Of a stretch of 64,000 bases of DNA, positions 9,184 through 17,209 are shown piece after piece. The notes under the pieces are model-generated. The model was not told the origin of the DNA, did not search any database, and saw only the letters and a list, made by a program, of their open reading frames with translations. The stretch's first letter is position 1; each line of letters begins with the position of its first letter. The DNA lies in contig JBAZZT010000003.1 of assembly GCA_041658705.1 (NCBI GenBank), positions 68,326 through 132,325 of the forward strand, given 5' to 3'. The DNA is from CAIKNB01 sp041658705. Lineage in GTDB: Bacteria; Patescibacteriota; Patescibacteriia; 2-12-FULL-60-25. Position numbers and translations under genes: made by a program.

Positions 9184-9205
9184 CGAATTGCGAATTCGGA
9201 TTTCA
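9155..9205. repeat. Short-word repeat (AAATGCCAAA type) overlapping a gene end
   Basis: Near-tandem copies of AAATGCCAAA/AATTACAAATG words continue into GAATTGCGAATTC. The repeat begins before the stop codon of the methyltransferase-glycosyltransferase and provides it. Confidence 0.6.
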
Positions 9206-9213
9206 TATATGCT

Positions 9214-9297
9214 GTCATTGCGAGGAGTAGCAACGACGAAGCAATCTCTGGAATCCGGAGATTGCCGCGCGCTTTCAATCTATGCGCTCGCAATGAC
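9214..9297. repeat. REP-like element with GTCATTGCGAG / CTCGCAATGAC ends
   Basis: An 84-base unit with inverted ends, 11 bases each, and inner inverted GAAGCAATCTC / GAGATTGCCGC words. This type of element is common in many bacterial genomes. It is the only copy of this subfamily in the window. Confidence 0.8.
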
Positions 9298-9324
9298 AAG
9301 CGGTTTACCGAGCGCGTGCCCCAG

Positions 9325-9354
9325 TTTTAAACTTTAAACTTTGAGCTTTAAACT
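9325..9354. repeat. AACTTTAAACTTTGA-type word repeat carrying a -10 box
   Basis: The repeat is almost self-complementary (AGTTTTAAACT ... GCTTTAAACT). Its last word TAAACT (9349-9354) sits seven bases before the GTG at 9362, the distance seen for other start-proximal promoters. Related sequences occur at 41690-41719 and 63803-63862. Confidence 0.6.
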
Positions 9355-9361
9355 ACTTCCT

Positions 9362-10588
9362 GTGCGCATACTTCACGTCAACAAATTCTTCGACTTACGC
9401 GACGGCACAGATATCTATCTGCATGGTTTGATGGAGCGGCAAAAAAGTTCAGGCCATGAGCCGCATGTGCTGGCGACGCGCGCCTCGACCAATGCCGAGA
9501 CTCCAGACGCGCATCTTTTTACCGAGCGTCTCGATTACGCACGGCGCGAAGCTTGGTCAAAAGACGCGCGCAAGGCCGCGGCCTTCATTTGGAATCGCGA
9601 AGCCGCTCGCGCCATGACGGAAGCGCTGCGCGAATATCGTCCGGAGGTGATCCATCTGCATAACATCTATCATCATCTGACGACTTCCATCCTGCGGCCG
9701 ATCCGCGCCAGCGGTATACCCTGCGTGCAGACTTTGCATGATTATAAATTGGCTTGTCCGAATTATAAGATGTTCACCGAAGGCGCGCCGTGCGAACGTT
9801 GTCGTGGCGGACGGTATTACGAAGCGGTGCGCCATCATTGCCTGGCGCCGTCTTTCGCCGCTAATGCTTTGGCCATGTTGGAGATGAATCTCACCAAAGC
9901 GACGCAAGCTTACGAAAAAAGCGTGGATTATTTTTTGTGTCCGGCGCAGTTCATGGCCAACAAGATGCGGGATTGGGGCGAACCGCCGTCGAAGCTGCGT
10001 TATCTGCCCAACCCGGTCGAATTGCCGACCGAGGTGGCGGACGGGAGCGGCAGTTACATCCTATATATAGGTAGGTTATCGGCGGAGAAAGGCGTGGAAG
10101 TCTTGATCCGCGCGGCGGCAGCCGTACCCGAATGCAAGTTGAAGCTCGCCGGCAGCGGGCCGGAAGAGCAAAAGTTGCGCGCTCTGGCACGCTCGCTCGG
10201 CGCGGACAACATCGAATTCTTCGGCTTCGTGCGCAAACCCGAACTCAAAGAAAAACTGCGTCAAGCCGCGGCGCTGGCCATCCCTTCGGTGTGGTATGAG
10301 AACGCGCCGCTGGTGGTGCTTGAAGCCATGGCGATGCGCTTGCCGGTGCTGGCGGCGGATATCGGCGGCTTGCCGGAGATGGTGGAAAGCGGTAAAAATG
10401 GATTGTTGCTCAAACCCGGCAGCGTCCCGGCCTGGACCGAGGGTCTGCGCAAGTTCCTGGCTTTGAGCGCGGATGAAAGATCAGCCCTGGGCGAAGCAGG
10501 CAGGCGCCGCGTCGAAGAGAATTTCACTTGGGAGTTGCATCTGGAAAGGTTGGGGAAGGTGTATAGAGAAGCAATCAGGAGTAGCTAG
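9362..10588 (+). CDS. Glycosyltransferase family 4
   Basis: 408 residues from GTG 9362. GT-B fold retaining glycosyltransferase: an N-terminal Rossmann domain starting RILHVNKFF, a Cys cluster around the CERC motif near residue 145 that is seen in some GT4 enzymes, a linker near 230 (YIGRLSAEKG), and the nucleotide-sugar-binding E-x7-E segment (ENAPLVVLEAMA near 313). It acts at the cytoplasmic face on a lipid-linked or soluble acceptor; donor and acceptor are unknown. A TTG at 9341 would extend it by seven residues but lies in the repeat. The stop codon TAG is the first TAG of the downstream TAGCTAGTA-word hairpin. Confidence 0.8.
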   Translation: MRILHVNKFFDLRDGTDIYLHGLMERQKSSGHEPHVLATRASTNAETPDAHLFTERLDYARREAWSKDARKAAAFIWNREAARAMTEALREYRPEVIHLHNIYHHLTTSILRPIRASGIPCVQTLHDYKLACPNYKMFTEGAPCERCRGGRYYEAVRHHCLAPSFAANALAMLEMNLTKATQAYEKSVDYFLCPAQFMANKMRDWGEPPSKLRYLPNPVELPTEVADGSGSYILYIGRLSAEKGVEVLIRAAAAVPECKLKLAGSGPEEQKLRALARSLGADNIEFFGFVRKPELKEKLRQAAALAIPSVWYENAPLVVLEAMAMRLPVLAADIGGLPEMVESGKNGLLLKPGSVPAWTEGLRKFLALSADERSALGEAGRRRVEENFTWELHLERLGKVYREAIRSS

Positions 10589-10672
10589 TATTCAGAAGTA
10601 GCTAGTATCTGGTAGCTAGTAGCTAGTATGTCCGGAAAATACCAGCTACCAGCTACCAGATACTAGCTACCA
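10581..10672. repeat. Large word-repeat hairpin (TAGCTAGTA / TACTAGCTA)
   Basis: The arms 10598-10629 and 10639-10670 are inverted copies over 32 bases with few mismatches, leaving a loop of about nine bases. Each arm is built from imperfect GGTAGCTAGTA words. The left edge contains the stop codon of the preceding GT4 gene. There is no T-run, so it is not a standard terminator. Confidence 0.85.
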
Positions 10673-10684
10673 GTAACTAACCAC

Positions 10685-12670
10685 ATGTCACGTTTCTACG
10701 CTGCGCTCGGCCTCGCGCTGATCCTGCTCGCAGGTTCGGCGGGAGCGGCCCGGGCGGCTCAAGGGATCAAAGGATCGCCGCGGATTATCAATCTCTATCT
10801 CGACTGGCAGATGCGCGACGAGGATATGCCGGCGCTGGCCAAATGGGACGTGGTCGTGCTCGATGCTGACCAACAGGCGCGGTATCCGGACAAGATCCGG
10901 CGCTTGAGGCAGCTCAATTCCGCCATCAAGATTTTAGCCTACGTCCCGTCGGAAGAAATCCCCGACGCGCGTTTTTCGGAACCGGCGAATTTTCCGTTCG
11001 CCAGATTGGCGGCGCAGATACGCCCCGAGTGGTACCTGAAAAGTCCGACTGGCGAGCGTGTCTATTTTTGGCCCGGCACATCCATGTTGGACGTCACGGA
11101 TCGCGCTCCGCAGACGGGCGAGCGGTGGAACGAATTCCTGCCGCGTTTCATCCGCGACGAAATCATGTCGAGCGGATTGTGGGACGGAGTTTTTCTGGAC
11201 AACGTCTTCGACGGCGTTTCGTATTTCGCCAAATCACCGATCGATTTCGATCGCGACGGCAAAGCCGATCAACCGGACGCGGCGTGGCGCGCCGGCATGC
11301 GTAAGCTGCTGAAGAATGTCCGCGCTTTGAATCCTAACGCGCTCATCATCGGCAACGGCAATGGTTATTATGCCGATCAACTGAACGGCTCATTCTTCGA
11401 GCATTTCCCGAGCTACAGTTGGGGACCGAATTGGCAGGAGTTCCGCGACGCGGTGACGAAAAACCTGAAACCCTCCTATACCGCGCTGAACGTCAACACG
11501 GATAACGAACAGCGCCCGGCTGATTATCGCTTGATGCGTTTCGGCTTAGCCAGCGCGTTGGTGGGCGGCGGGGCGTATTCTTTCGATAAAGGCGACTGGA
11601 ACCATGACGTGACTTGGTGGTATGACGAATACGAATTGCCGTTGGGTTCGCCGTTGCCCGAAGTGCGCAAGTTGACGGCCAGCCAGGGTAATGCGCCGGC
11701 GGTCTGGTCGCGTTCGTTTGAATGGGGACTCGTGCTGGTGAACGGCACGGATAAAGCGCAACGCGTCACTTTACCCGGCGTGTATGAAAAAATCCGCGGC
11801 ACGCAGGATCAGCGGATCAATGACGGTTCGGTCGTGAGTTACGTGGATTTGCCGCCGCGCGACGGCCTGTTGCTGCTGCGCCGCGCCAGCGCCAACGAAA
11901 TCCGCGGCGCAGCTTTCACCAACGGATCTTTCATGCGCATCTATGCGGCTGACGGTACGCAGCGGGCGAATGGATTTTTCGCGCGTCATGCCGCCGCGCC
12001 GGATGGCGCTGAAGTCTTGGTCCAAGATCTTGACGGCGACAGCGCGGACGATTTGGTCTACGCGGAAAAAGGCAAGGTGACGATCAAATATGCGTCCAGC
12101 AAGATTCGGACATTCCAACCTTGGAAGAAATATACCGGTCGCATTTATTTTACCGCGGGCCAGGCCAATCGCGACAGCTCGCCCGAACTCGTGTTGGGAC
12201 GCGAGAATGATTCGGAGGTCTTGCTCACCGATCAGGCGGGAAAAATCTTGGCGCGCTGGCAAGCTTATCTGAACCGGATCCCGGGCGGAATCAAGCCCGC
12301 GATCGGTGATTTGGATCGCGATAATCGGCGCGAAATCGTGACCGTGGCCGGCCCCGGCGGCGGACCGCATATCAGGATCTGGAAAACCGATGGCACGATT
12401 TGGGGCGGCGGTTTTTTTGCCTTCGACGCCACGCAGGTGGGCGGTGCCGCAGTCGCGGTCGGTGACGTGGACGGCGACGGGCGGGACGAGATCGTCGCGG
12501 CCTCGGGTCGCGGAGCCAGCCCGCGCGTGCGGATTTTTAGCGGAGCCGGTATCCTTAAAAAAGATTTCGCGGTGAGCGGCACGGCGCCCCAGGGCCTGCG
12601 CGTCAGCTTATCCGACGTGGATACGGACGGTCGTCTGGAGATCATCGTCGGTGGCGTAAGCCCGTTCTAA
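10685..12670 (+). CDS. Secreted glycosidase-like TIM-barrel protein with FG-GAP repeats
   Basis: 661 residues. Signal peptide 1-24 with an ARAA cleavage region. Residues about 30-380 resemble the putative glycosyl hydrolase family GHL15-type TIM barrel: WDGVFLDNVFDG near 165 carries Asp residues at the position of a catalytic carboxylate, and IIGNGNGYY near 221 fits the next strand. The C-terminal 220 residues contain VCBS/FG-GAP-like repeats (VGDVDGDGRDEIVAA near 591), which form calcium-binding beta-propeller blades. Together this suggests an exported enzyme acting on, or bound to, surface glycan. It follows a word-repeat hairpin by 14 bases. Catalytic activity is inferred from the fold pattern only. 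Confidence 0.75.
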   Translation: MSRFYAALGLALILLAGSAGAARAAQGIKGSPRIINLYLDWQMRDEDMPALAKWDVVVLDADQQARYPDKIRRLRQLNSAIKILAYVPSEEIPDARFSEPANFPFARLAAQIRPEWYLKSPTGERVYFWPGTSMLDVTDRAPQTGERWNEFLPRFIRDEIMSSGLWDGVFLDNVFDGVSYFAKSPIDFDRDGKADQPDAAWRAGMRKLLKNVRALNPNALIIGNGNGYYADQLNGSFFEHFPSYSWGPNWQEFRDAVTKNLKPSYTALNVNTDNEQRPADYRLMRFGLASALVGGGAYSFDKGDWNHDVTWWYDEYELPLGSPLPEVRKLTASQGNAPAVWSRSFEWGLVLVNGTDKAQRVTLPGVYEKIRGTQDQRINDGSVVSYVDLPPRDGLLLLRRASANEIRGAAFTNGSFMRIYAADGTQRANGFFARHAAAPDGAEVLVQDLDGDSADDLVYAEKGKVTIKYASSKIRTFQPWKKYTGRIYFTAGQANRDSSPELVLGRENDSEVLLTDQAGKILARWQAYLNRIPGGIKPAIGDLDRDNRREIVTVAGPGGGPHIRIWKTDGTIWGGGFFAFDATQVGGAAVAVGDVDGDGRDEIVAASGRGASPRVRIFSGAGILKKDFAVSGTAPQGLRVSLSDVDTDGRLEIIVGGVSPF

Positions 12671-12708
12671 AATAGGACCAATTTGACCTATAGTACCTAT
12701 AGAATGCT

Positions 12709-14337
12709 ATGAAACAAAAGAAAAAATCCAGTTCAGGGCGCGGCGGTTTGGCTCATTTCGGCAGCGTGGTGACGCTCGCGCCAGCGCGCGCAGCGACTTC
12801 GCATGTGCGCCGCATCTACCATCGAAGATATCGAGGGCGTTATAAACGGGCTCGGCTCATTTTTTCCTTTGACCTGTTTTTGGTCGGTGCCATCGCGTCT
12901 TTGCTCATGTTCATCTTGGCCGTCAATTATTCCGCGCTGCTCAAACGGGAAAGCGGCCTGCAAGTCAATTTAGTGGCGGATGAATTCAGGGCCTTGCAAC
13001 CGGTCCCGGTGCTCATTCAGGTCTTGGCGCGGGATAATAAAGAACACAACGGGGTGAGTCTACGTTTGAGCCTGCCGCCGTGGGTCGAAGTCATCGAGAC
13101 TCATCCGAAAAGCGTCGCCGGCGAAATCTTTTTGGGCCAAGTCACGCCGGCCAAATCCGCTGCGTTTCGGGCCGTGCTTTTGATCAGGGCACAGCGCAAC
13201 GCGACCTTGCCCATAGGTTTTACCGTCTCGGAATACGATCCGTTGTTTTTGTCCCGCTCTTTTTCGGGCATGGAAAAACGTTCGCTTGGGGCGAGCGCGG
13301 TCACTTTGCGGCCGCTGGTGGAACCGGGGACGATCCAAGCCGGCGGTGCGTTGCCTTTGGTGGTCGAGAATTCCGGCAACACCACGGGAAGTTCGTTGGG
13401 CGTGCGTTTGACGGAAAAAAACGGTGCGCCTAACGCGCAGTTCTTGGCTGGAGCGGATTTCGTCGAAATAGGTGAGCTGGGTCCGGGCAAGAAAAAAATC
13501 ATCCTGGCTGGTTTAGGTCAAGCTGCGGAAAGCAGCGTGGGTTTGAATTTTGAGTTGATCGCGCAAGCCAACGTCATCGATCGCCTGGCTACGCGCTTCG
13601 CGGTCATGGACGCGCCTCCGCTGGTCAAGGTCGTGAGCAACGGTTGGAGATTGAAGCTTCAAAAATTGGCGGACATGACGGTCTGGGCTGTGCTCTTGGC
13701 TCCGGACGCGACCGAGTTCGGACGCGCCGAACTCACCACCAGCACGCCCAGCGCAATCTTGCCCGGCGGGAATGATTTGATGGTGCAGGCTTTGCCTTGG
13801 GCGGAAATCGGCGGCCAGAATTTTATCGGCGCGCCTTTGGACGTGCGTCAGAGCGACAGGCTCACCGCCGCTTGCGGCGCCAGATATTTTGCCGAATCTG
13901 GCGACCAACTTGGCGTGGGGCCGTTGCCTTTGCGCAGCGGAGAGCGGACCAGCGTGTGGGTGGTGTGCAGCGTCGGAGCGGCCAACCAAACTTTGAAGAA
14001 TTTTGTGCTGACGGCTGAAGCGGGCAGGGGAGTGACGTTCAGCGGGATGCACTCCGCTGCACAGACCGGACAATTCATGCAGGCGAGTGGCGGAATATCT
14101 TGGGCCATGCCCGAAATCGGAGCAGTCGAGACCGGAGGACAACGTGTTGCTTTCGAAGTCGTGGTCAAGCCGACGGTCGATCAGATCGGCACGACGCCCA
14201 TCTTGCTCGCGCAATTAAGTCTGTCAGCCGAGGATGTCGAGAGCGGAAAAAAACTCGAAGCTGGTTTTGAAGATTTGAAGTTGGAATTCAAGCCGGACGA
14301 TAAAGCTTTTGGAAAAGGGTACGTGGTGGGTAAGTAA
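12709..14337 (+). CDS. Membrane-anchored hypothetical protein with large exported part
   Basis: 542 residues, function not recognised. A basic N-terminus (residues 1-50) is followed by one strong membrane segment (about 50-78) and then about 460 residues with the Val/Leu/Gly/Thr alternation of beta-sandwich domains, predicted outside the membrane. Expressions such as VVENSGNTTGSSLGV look like CARDB/Big-type domains. It has no catalytic motif I can name. It starts 38 bases after the glycosidase-like gene with AT-rich sequence (TATAGAAT at 12698-12705) just before the ATG. It may be a cell-surface scaffold. Confidence 0.6.
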   Translation: MKQKKKSSSGRGGLAHFGSVVTLAPARAATSHVRRIYHRRYRGRYKRARLIFSFDLFLVGAIASLLMFILAVNYSALLKRESGLQVNLVADEFRALQPVPVLIQVLARDNKEHNGVSLRLSLPPWVEVIETHPKSVAGEIFLGQVTPAKSAAFRAVLLIRAQRNATLPIGFTVSEYDPLFLSRSFSGMEKRSLGASAVTLRPLVEPGTIQAGGALPLVVENSGNTTGSSLGVRLTEKNGAPNAQFLAGADFVEIGELGPGKKKIILAGLGQAAESSVGLNFELIAQANVIDRLATRFAVMDAPPLVKVVSNGWRLKLQKLADMTVWAVLLAPDATEFGRAELTTSTPSAILPGGNDLMVQALPWAEIGGQNFIGAPLDVRQSDRLTAACGARYFAESGDQLGVGPLPLRSGERTSVWVVCSVGAANQTLKNFVLTAEAGRGVTFSGMHSAAQTGQFMQASGGISWAMPEIGAVETGGQRVAFEVVVKPTVDQIGTTPILLAQLSLSAEDVESGKKLEAGFEDLKLEFKPDDKAFGKGYVVGK

Positions 14338-14453
14338 AGTTTTTAACTTGTCCACAGCTTCAAATTTTACAAAATAGAACAAAAATGGAACACTGTATGT
14401 ATAAAGGTTTCATCATCTATTAAAAAGATGTCAACCATGTCAAAATAAGCTCT

Positions 14454-15338
14454 ATGAAACTTAATCTTACGACTAATTTACTCTTGGGCGATGCAAAGGA
14501 AGAGTTGAAGAAATTAGGTGACGATATGGTTGATTTGATAGTGACTTCGCCGCCTTATGCCGACAGTCGATCCAGTAGTTATGGGGGTATCAAACCCGAC
14601 GAATACGTAGATTGGTTCCTGCCTATTTCGGCTGAACTGTTTCGGGTATTAAAACCGAGCGGAACTTTTATCTTAAATATCAAAGAAAAAGTAGTCGATG
14701 GGGAGCGACATACATATGTAATGGAGTTAATAATGGCCATGCGGAGGCAGGGCTGGCTGTGGACGGAGGAATTCATGTGGCATAAAAAAAATTCATTCCC
14801 TGGGAAATGGCCGAATAGATTCCGAGATTCATGGGAGAGGTTATTGCAGTTCAATAAATCTAAAGAATTTAGGATGTATCAAGAAGAGGTCATGGTTCCA
14901 ATGGGCGACTGGGCGAAGACAAGACTGAAGAATTTGAGTCAAACTGATCAAACGCGGGATGAATCAAGGGTTGGTAGTGGTTTTGGAAAAAGAGTTTCTA
15001 ACTGGCTTCATAGGGAGATGGCGTATCCGACTAATGTTCTGCACTTGGCTACGGAGTGCAGCAATAAAAGCCACAGCGCCGCTTTTCCCGAAGCTTTACC
15101 TGAGTGGTTTATCCGACTCTTTACCCAAGAAGGTGATTGCGTACTGGATCCTTTTCTGGGATCCGGCACCACTTGTAAGGTTGCAAGACGGATGAGCAGG
15201 AACTCCATCGGCATTGAAATATTGGAGGAATATCACGATTTAATCAAAAAAGATTTGGAAGAGATGGCTTCTGCGGTTGAAGAGCCAGAAACTTCTTCTA
15301 ATTTGCATATTGAGCAAAAAGCTCAAGTTTATGGCTAA
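14454..15338 (+). CDS. Type II DNA methyltransferase (SPPY class)
   Basis: 294 residues. The catalytic motif IV TSPPYADSR is near residue 33 and the SAM-binding motif I DPFLGSGTT is near residue 232. This order (IV before I) defines a beta-class amino-methyltransferase acting on exocyclic N4-cytosine or N6-adenine; SPPY favours N4-cytosine. The next gene is a restriction enzyme that overlaps its end by eight bases, so the pair is a restriction-modification system. Both genes are clearly richer in A/T than their neighbours, which suggests recent transfer. The recognition site cannot be read from the sequence. Confidence 0.88.
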   Translation: MKLNLTTNLLLGDAKEELKKLGDDMVDLIVTSPPYADSRSSSYGGIKPDEYVDWFLPISAELFRVLKPSGTFILNIKEKVVDGERHTYVMELIMAMRRQGWLWTEEFMWHKKNSFPGKWPNRFRDSWERLLQFNKSKEFRMYQEEVMVPMGDWAKTRLKNLSQTDQTRDESRVGSGFGKRVSNWLHREMAYPTNVLHLATECSNKSHSAAFPEALPEWFIRLFTQEGDCVLDPFLGSGTTCKVARRMSRNSIGIEILEEYHDLIKKDLEEMASAVEEPETSSNLHIEQKAQVYG

Positions 15339-16062
15339 GCTTTCAATGCCGGATATCATCACCGAATATGTGTCTAGTAATATCGGTGAATTTCATCAAA
15401 ATCGTTTGTTGGCCTTGGAAAAAGTGAGTTTAGACAAGATTTTAAAGCGGAAAAATGTCTATCTGTTCAAGGCAAAGAATATTTTGACTTCCGAAGTGTT
15501 CATAAAGCAGGTATTAGATGCTTTTCTTTCTTCTCAAGAGGAAACGATGTTCGGTAAATTTTTGGAAGGACTCGCAATTTTTATTTGCAGTAAAGTCTAT
15601 GGGGGCGGCAAATCCGCCGCAGAAGGGATCGATTTAGAGTTCAAAAAGGGTGGAAAAAAATATATCGTAGCTATTAAATCCGGACCCAATTGGGGGAATA
15701 GCAGTCAGTACGGCAAGATGAAGCTTGATTTCAAAAAGGCAAAAAGAATACTTAATACGAATTCCTCCAGAATAAATATCGTGGCCGTGAATGGCTGTTG
15801 TTATGGGAGAGACAATGCTCCGGATAAAGGTGAATACTTAAAATACTGCGGACAAAAATTTTGGGAATTTATATCCGGTAATCCTAACTTATATATTGAA
15901 ATAGTCGAACCTCTTGGGTTCAAAGCAAGAGAGAAGAATGAAGAATTTCAAAAAGGTTATGCAAGTTTGGTTAATAAATTCACCTTGGATTTCTCGAAAC
16001 GATTTTGTAAAGATGGAAAAATAGATTGGGAGAGTATAGTCGAACTTAATTCCGGTCAATAA
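15331..16062 (+). CDS. PmeII-family type II restriction endonuclease
   Basis: 243 residues from ATG 15331, which overlaps the methyltransferase stop. Matches what I know of the PmeII family: an N-terminal helical region with KNPYLF-like KNVYLF, then FGKFLEGLAIFI, then the nuclease core EGIDLEF (about 98-104) followed by YIVAIKSGPNWGNSSQ (about 112-127), where Asp and the (A/I)xK-type strand form a PD-(D/E)xK-like site. It cleaves unmethylated DNA at the site protected by the upstream methyltransferase. Codons are AT-rich. It ends 30 bases before the converging HTH gene without an obvious terminator. Confidence 0.8.
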   Translation: MAKLSMPDIITEYVSSNIGEFHQNRLLALEKVSLDKILKRKNVYLFKAKNILTSEVFIKQVLDAFLSSQEETMFGKFLEGLAIFICSKVYGGGKSAAEGIDLEFKKGGKKYIVAIKSGPNWGNSSQYGKMKLDFKKAKRILNTNSSRINIVAVNGCCYGRDNAPDKGEYLKYCGQKFWEFISGNPNLYIEIVEPLGFKAREKNEEFQKGYASLVNKFTLDFSKRFCKDGKIDWESIVELNSGQ

Positions 16063-16092
16063 ATTTTTGTTTCTGAACGGCATTTTTTTTGA

Positions 16093-16368
16093 TTATTCCG
16101 GCGCCCGTGGTGAGAACTTCGGGTTCTTCACTTTCCATTGTTCGACCCATTGCCCGATGCCGTGCGCGTCGCGTTTGTTTTTTACTGTGGTCATGCGCTG
16201 CGACCAACTGACGAGCGATCCGAAGTGGAGTTTGTAACGTCCTTGCACCAGGATGTAGCGGATTTGTCCGTCGGTGATGGCGCGGCGGATGGTACGCGGA
16301 TTCACTCCGAACAAACGGGCTGCTTCGGAGATAGAGACGCGCACTGCGAATTCTTCAGGAGTTTTCAT
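16093..16368 (-). CDS. Small HTH DNA-binding protein
   Basis: 91 residues. Residues 10-55 (SISEAARLFGVNPRTIRRAITDG) form an excisionase/MerR-like helix-turn-helix, followed by a basic tail (KNKRDAH, WKVKNPKF). Proteins of this size and pattern are frequent in Patescibacteria and are presumed transcriptional regulators. It converges on the restriction-modification pair and diverges from the sigma-factor gene. The ATG at 16368 follows a promoter by six bases. Target unknown; it could control the restriction genes or act elsewhere. Confidence 0.7.
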   Translation of the reverse strand: MKTPEEFAVRVSISEAARLFGVNPRTIRRAITDGQIRYILVQGRYKLHFGSLVSWSQRMTTVKNKRDAHGIGQWVEQWKVKNPKFSPRAPE

Positions 16369-16374
16369 GCTACC

Positions 16375-16403
16375 AATGTGACCCGACGGTCATTTTTTGT
16401 CAA
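16375..16403 (-). promoter_or_regulatory. Promoter of the small HTH gene
   Basis: On the minus strand: TTGACA (16403-16398), a 17-base spacer, and CACATT (16380-16375), then six bases to the ATG. A perfect -35 with a weak -10, in leaderless geometry. Confidence 0.5.
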
Positions 16404-16553
16404 CAATAGTGTGGACAAAAGAAGGGAGTTTTGAATTTTTAAGTCTTTTCCACCCTTTTTACCCTTGATTCCTGAAGCTTTTGACGGTAATCTTCTTTCG
16501 CTCAATTGTTCCGTGGATACGCATTGATTTTCGTCGGTTTTCCATCAGTTTCA

Positions 16554-17108
16554 ATGTCCAGTCTCTACGATCGATATCTCCTATTTCGACTCAAATCGAA
16601 ACAGGACCCAGAAGCCTTTACGCGCCTGTATGACAGGTACGTTGAAGCTATTTATCGTTTTTCCATTTTGAAACTTCCCAGCGTCGAAGATGCCCAAGAT
16701 ATCACGGCCGAAACCTTTACCCGCGCCTGGCAATACATCCACGATCATCGTGAAATCACCAATCTTCGCGCCTTGCTTTACCGCATCGCCCGCAACCTGA
16801 TTGCCGATAAATACCGCAATCAAGATACCCACACCCTATCGCTTGAGATTGTAACGGAAGACGGGGCTGGAGCGTCTACTTACATGAAGGTGGAAACAGA
16901 ACCTCGCCTCATGGAAGCCAGGGCTGACCTGGCGCTCGTGGTCAAAAGGCTGGAGAGACTTAAGGAAGACTATCGCGACGTGCTGACCCTGCGTTTGATC
17001 GACGGTTTGCCCTTTGCGGTCATCGGCCAGATTCTGGAGAAAAAGTCAGGGCATGTCAGAGTCATCTACCACCGAGCCTTGAAGGCGTTGAAGGAGACGG
17101 AAGAATAG
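16554..17108 (+). CDS. ECF-type RNA polymerase sigma factor
   Basis: 184 residues from ATG 16554; an upstream in-frame start at 16506 lacks family similarity. Region 2 (about residues 20-57: FTRLYDRYVEAIYRF ... DAQDITAETFTRAW) binds the core enzyme and the -10 element. Region 4 (about 137-181: DYRDVLTLRLIDGLPFAVIGQIL) is the -35-binding helix-turn-helix. It would direct polymerase to a special promoter set. The next gene encodes a DUF5667-type membrane protein, a pairing that suggests sigma and membrane partner, and a surface-layer-like gene follows, a plausible target. The stop lies eight bases before a word-repeat hairpin. Confidence 0.85.
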   Translation: MSSLYDRYLLFRLKSKQDPEAFTRLYDRYVEAIYRFSILKLPSVEDAQDITAETFTRAWQYIHDHREITNLRALLYRIARNLIADKYRNQDTHTLSLEIVTEDGAGASTYMKVETEPRLMEARADLALVVKRLERLKEDYRDVLTLRLIDGLPFAVIGQILEKKSGHVRVIYHRALKALKETEE

Positions 17109-17114
17109 AAAAGC

Positions 17115-17190
17115 AAGTAGTTAGTAGTTAGCATTTAGTAGTTAGGGGGGTCTGAACCCTAACTACTATCTACTAAATGCTAACTACTAA
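17115..17190. repeat. Word-repeat hairpin (TAGTTAGCATTTAG / CTAAATGCTAACTA)
   Basis: The left arm (about 17120-17147) and right arm (about 17157-17188) are inverted, with a short loop. It lies between the sigma gene stop and the start of the DUF5667 gene. Same architecture as 10581-10672 with a different word. Confidence 0.8.
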
Positions 17191-17209
17191 TAAATGCTAG
17201 GTCCCAGAC

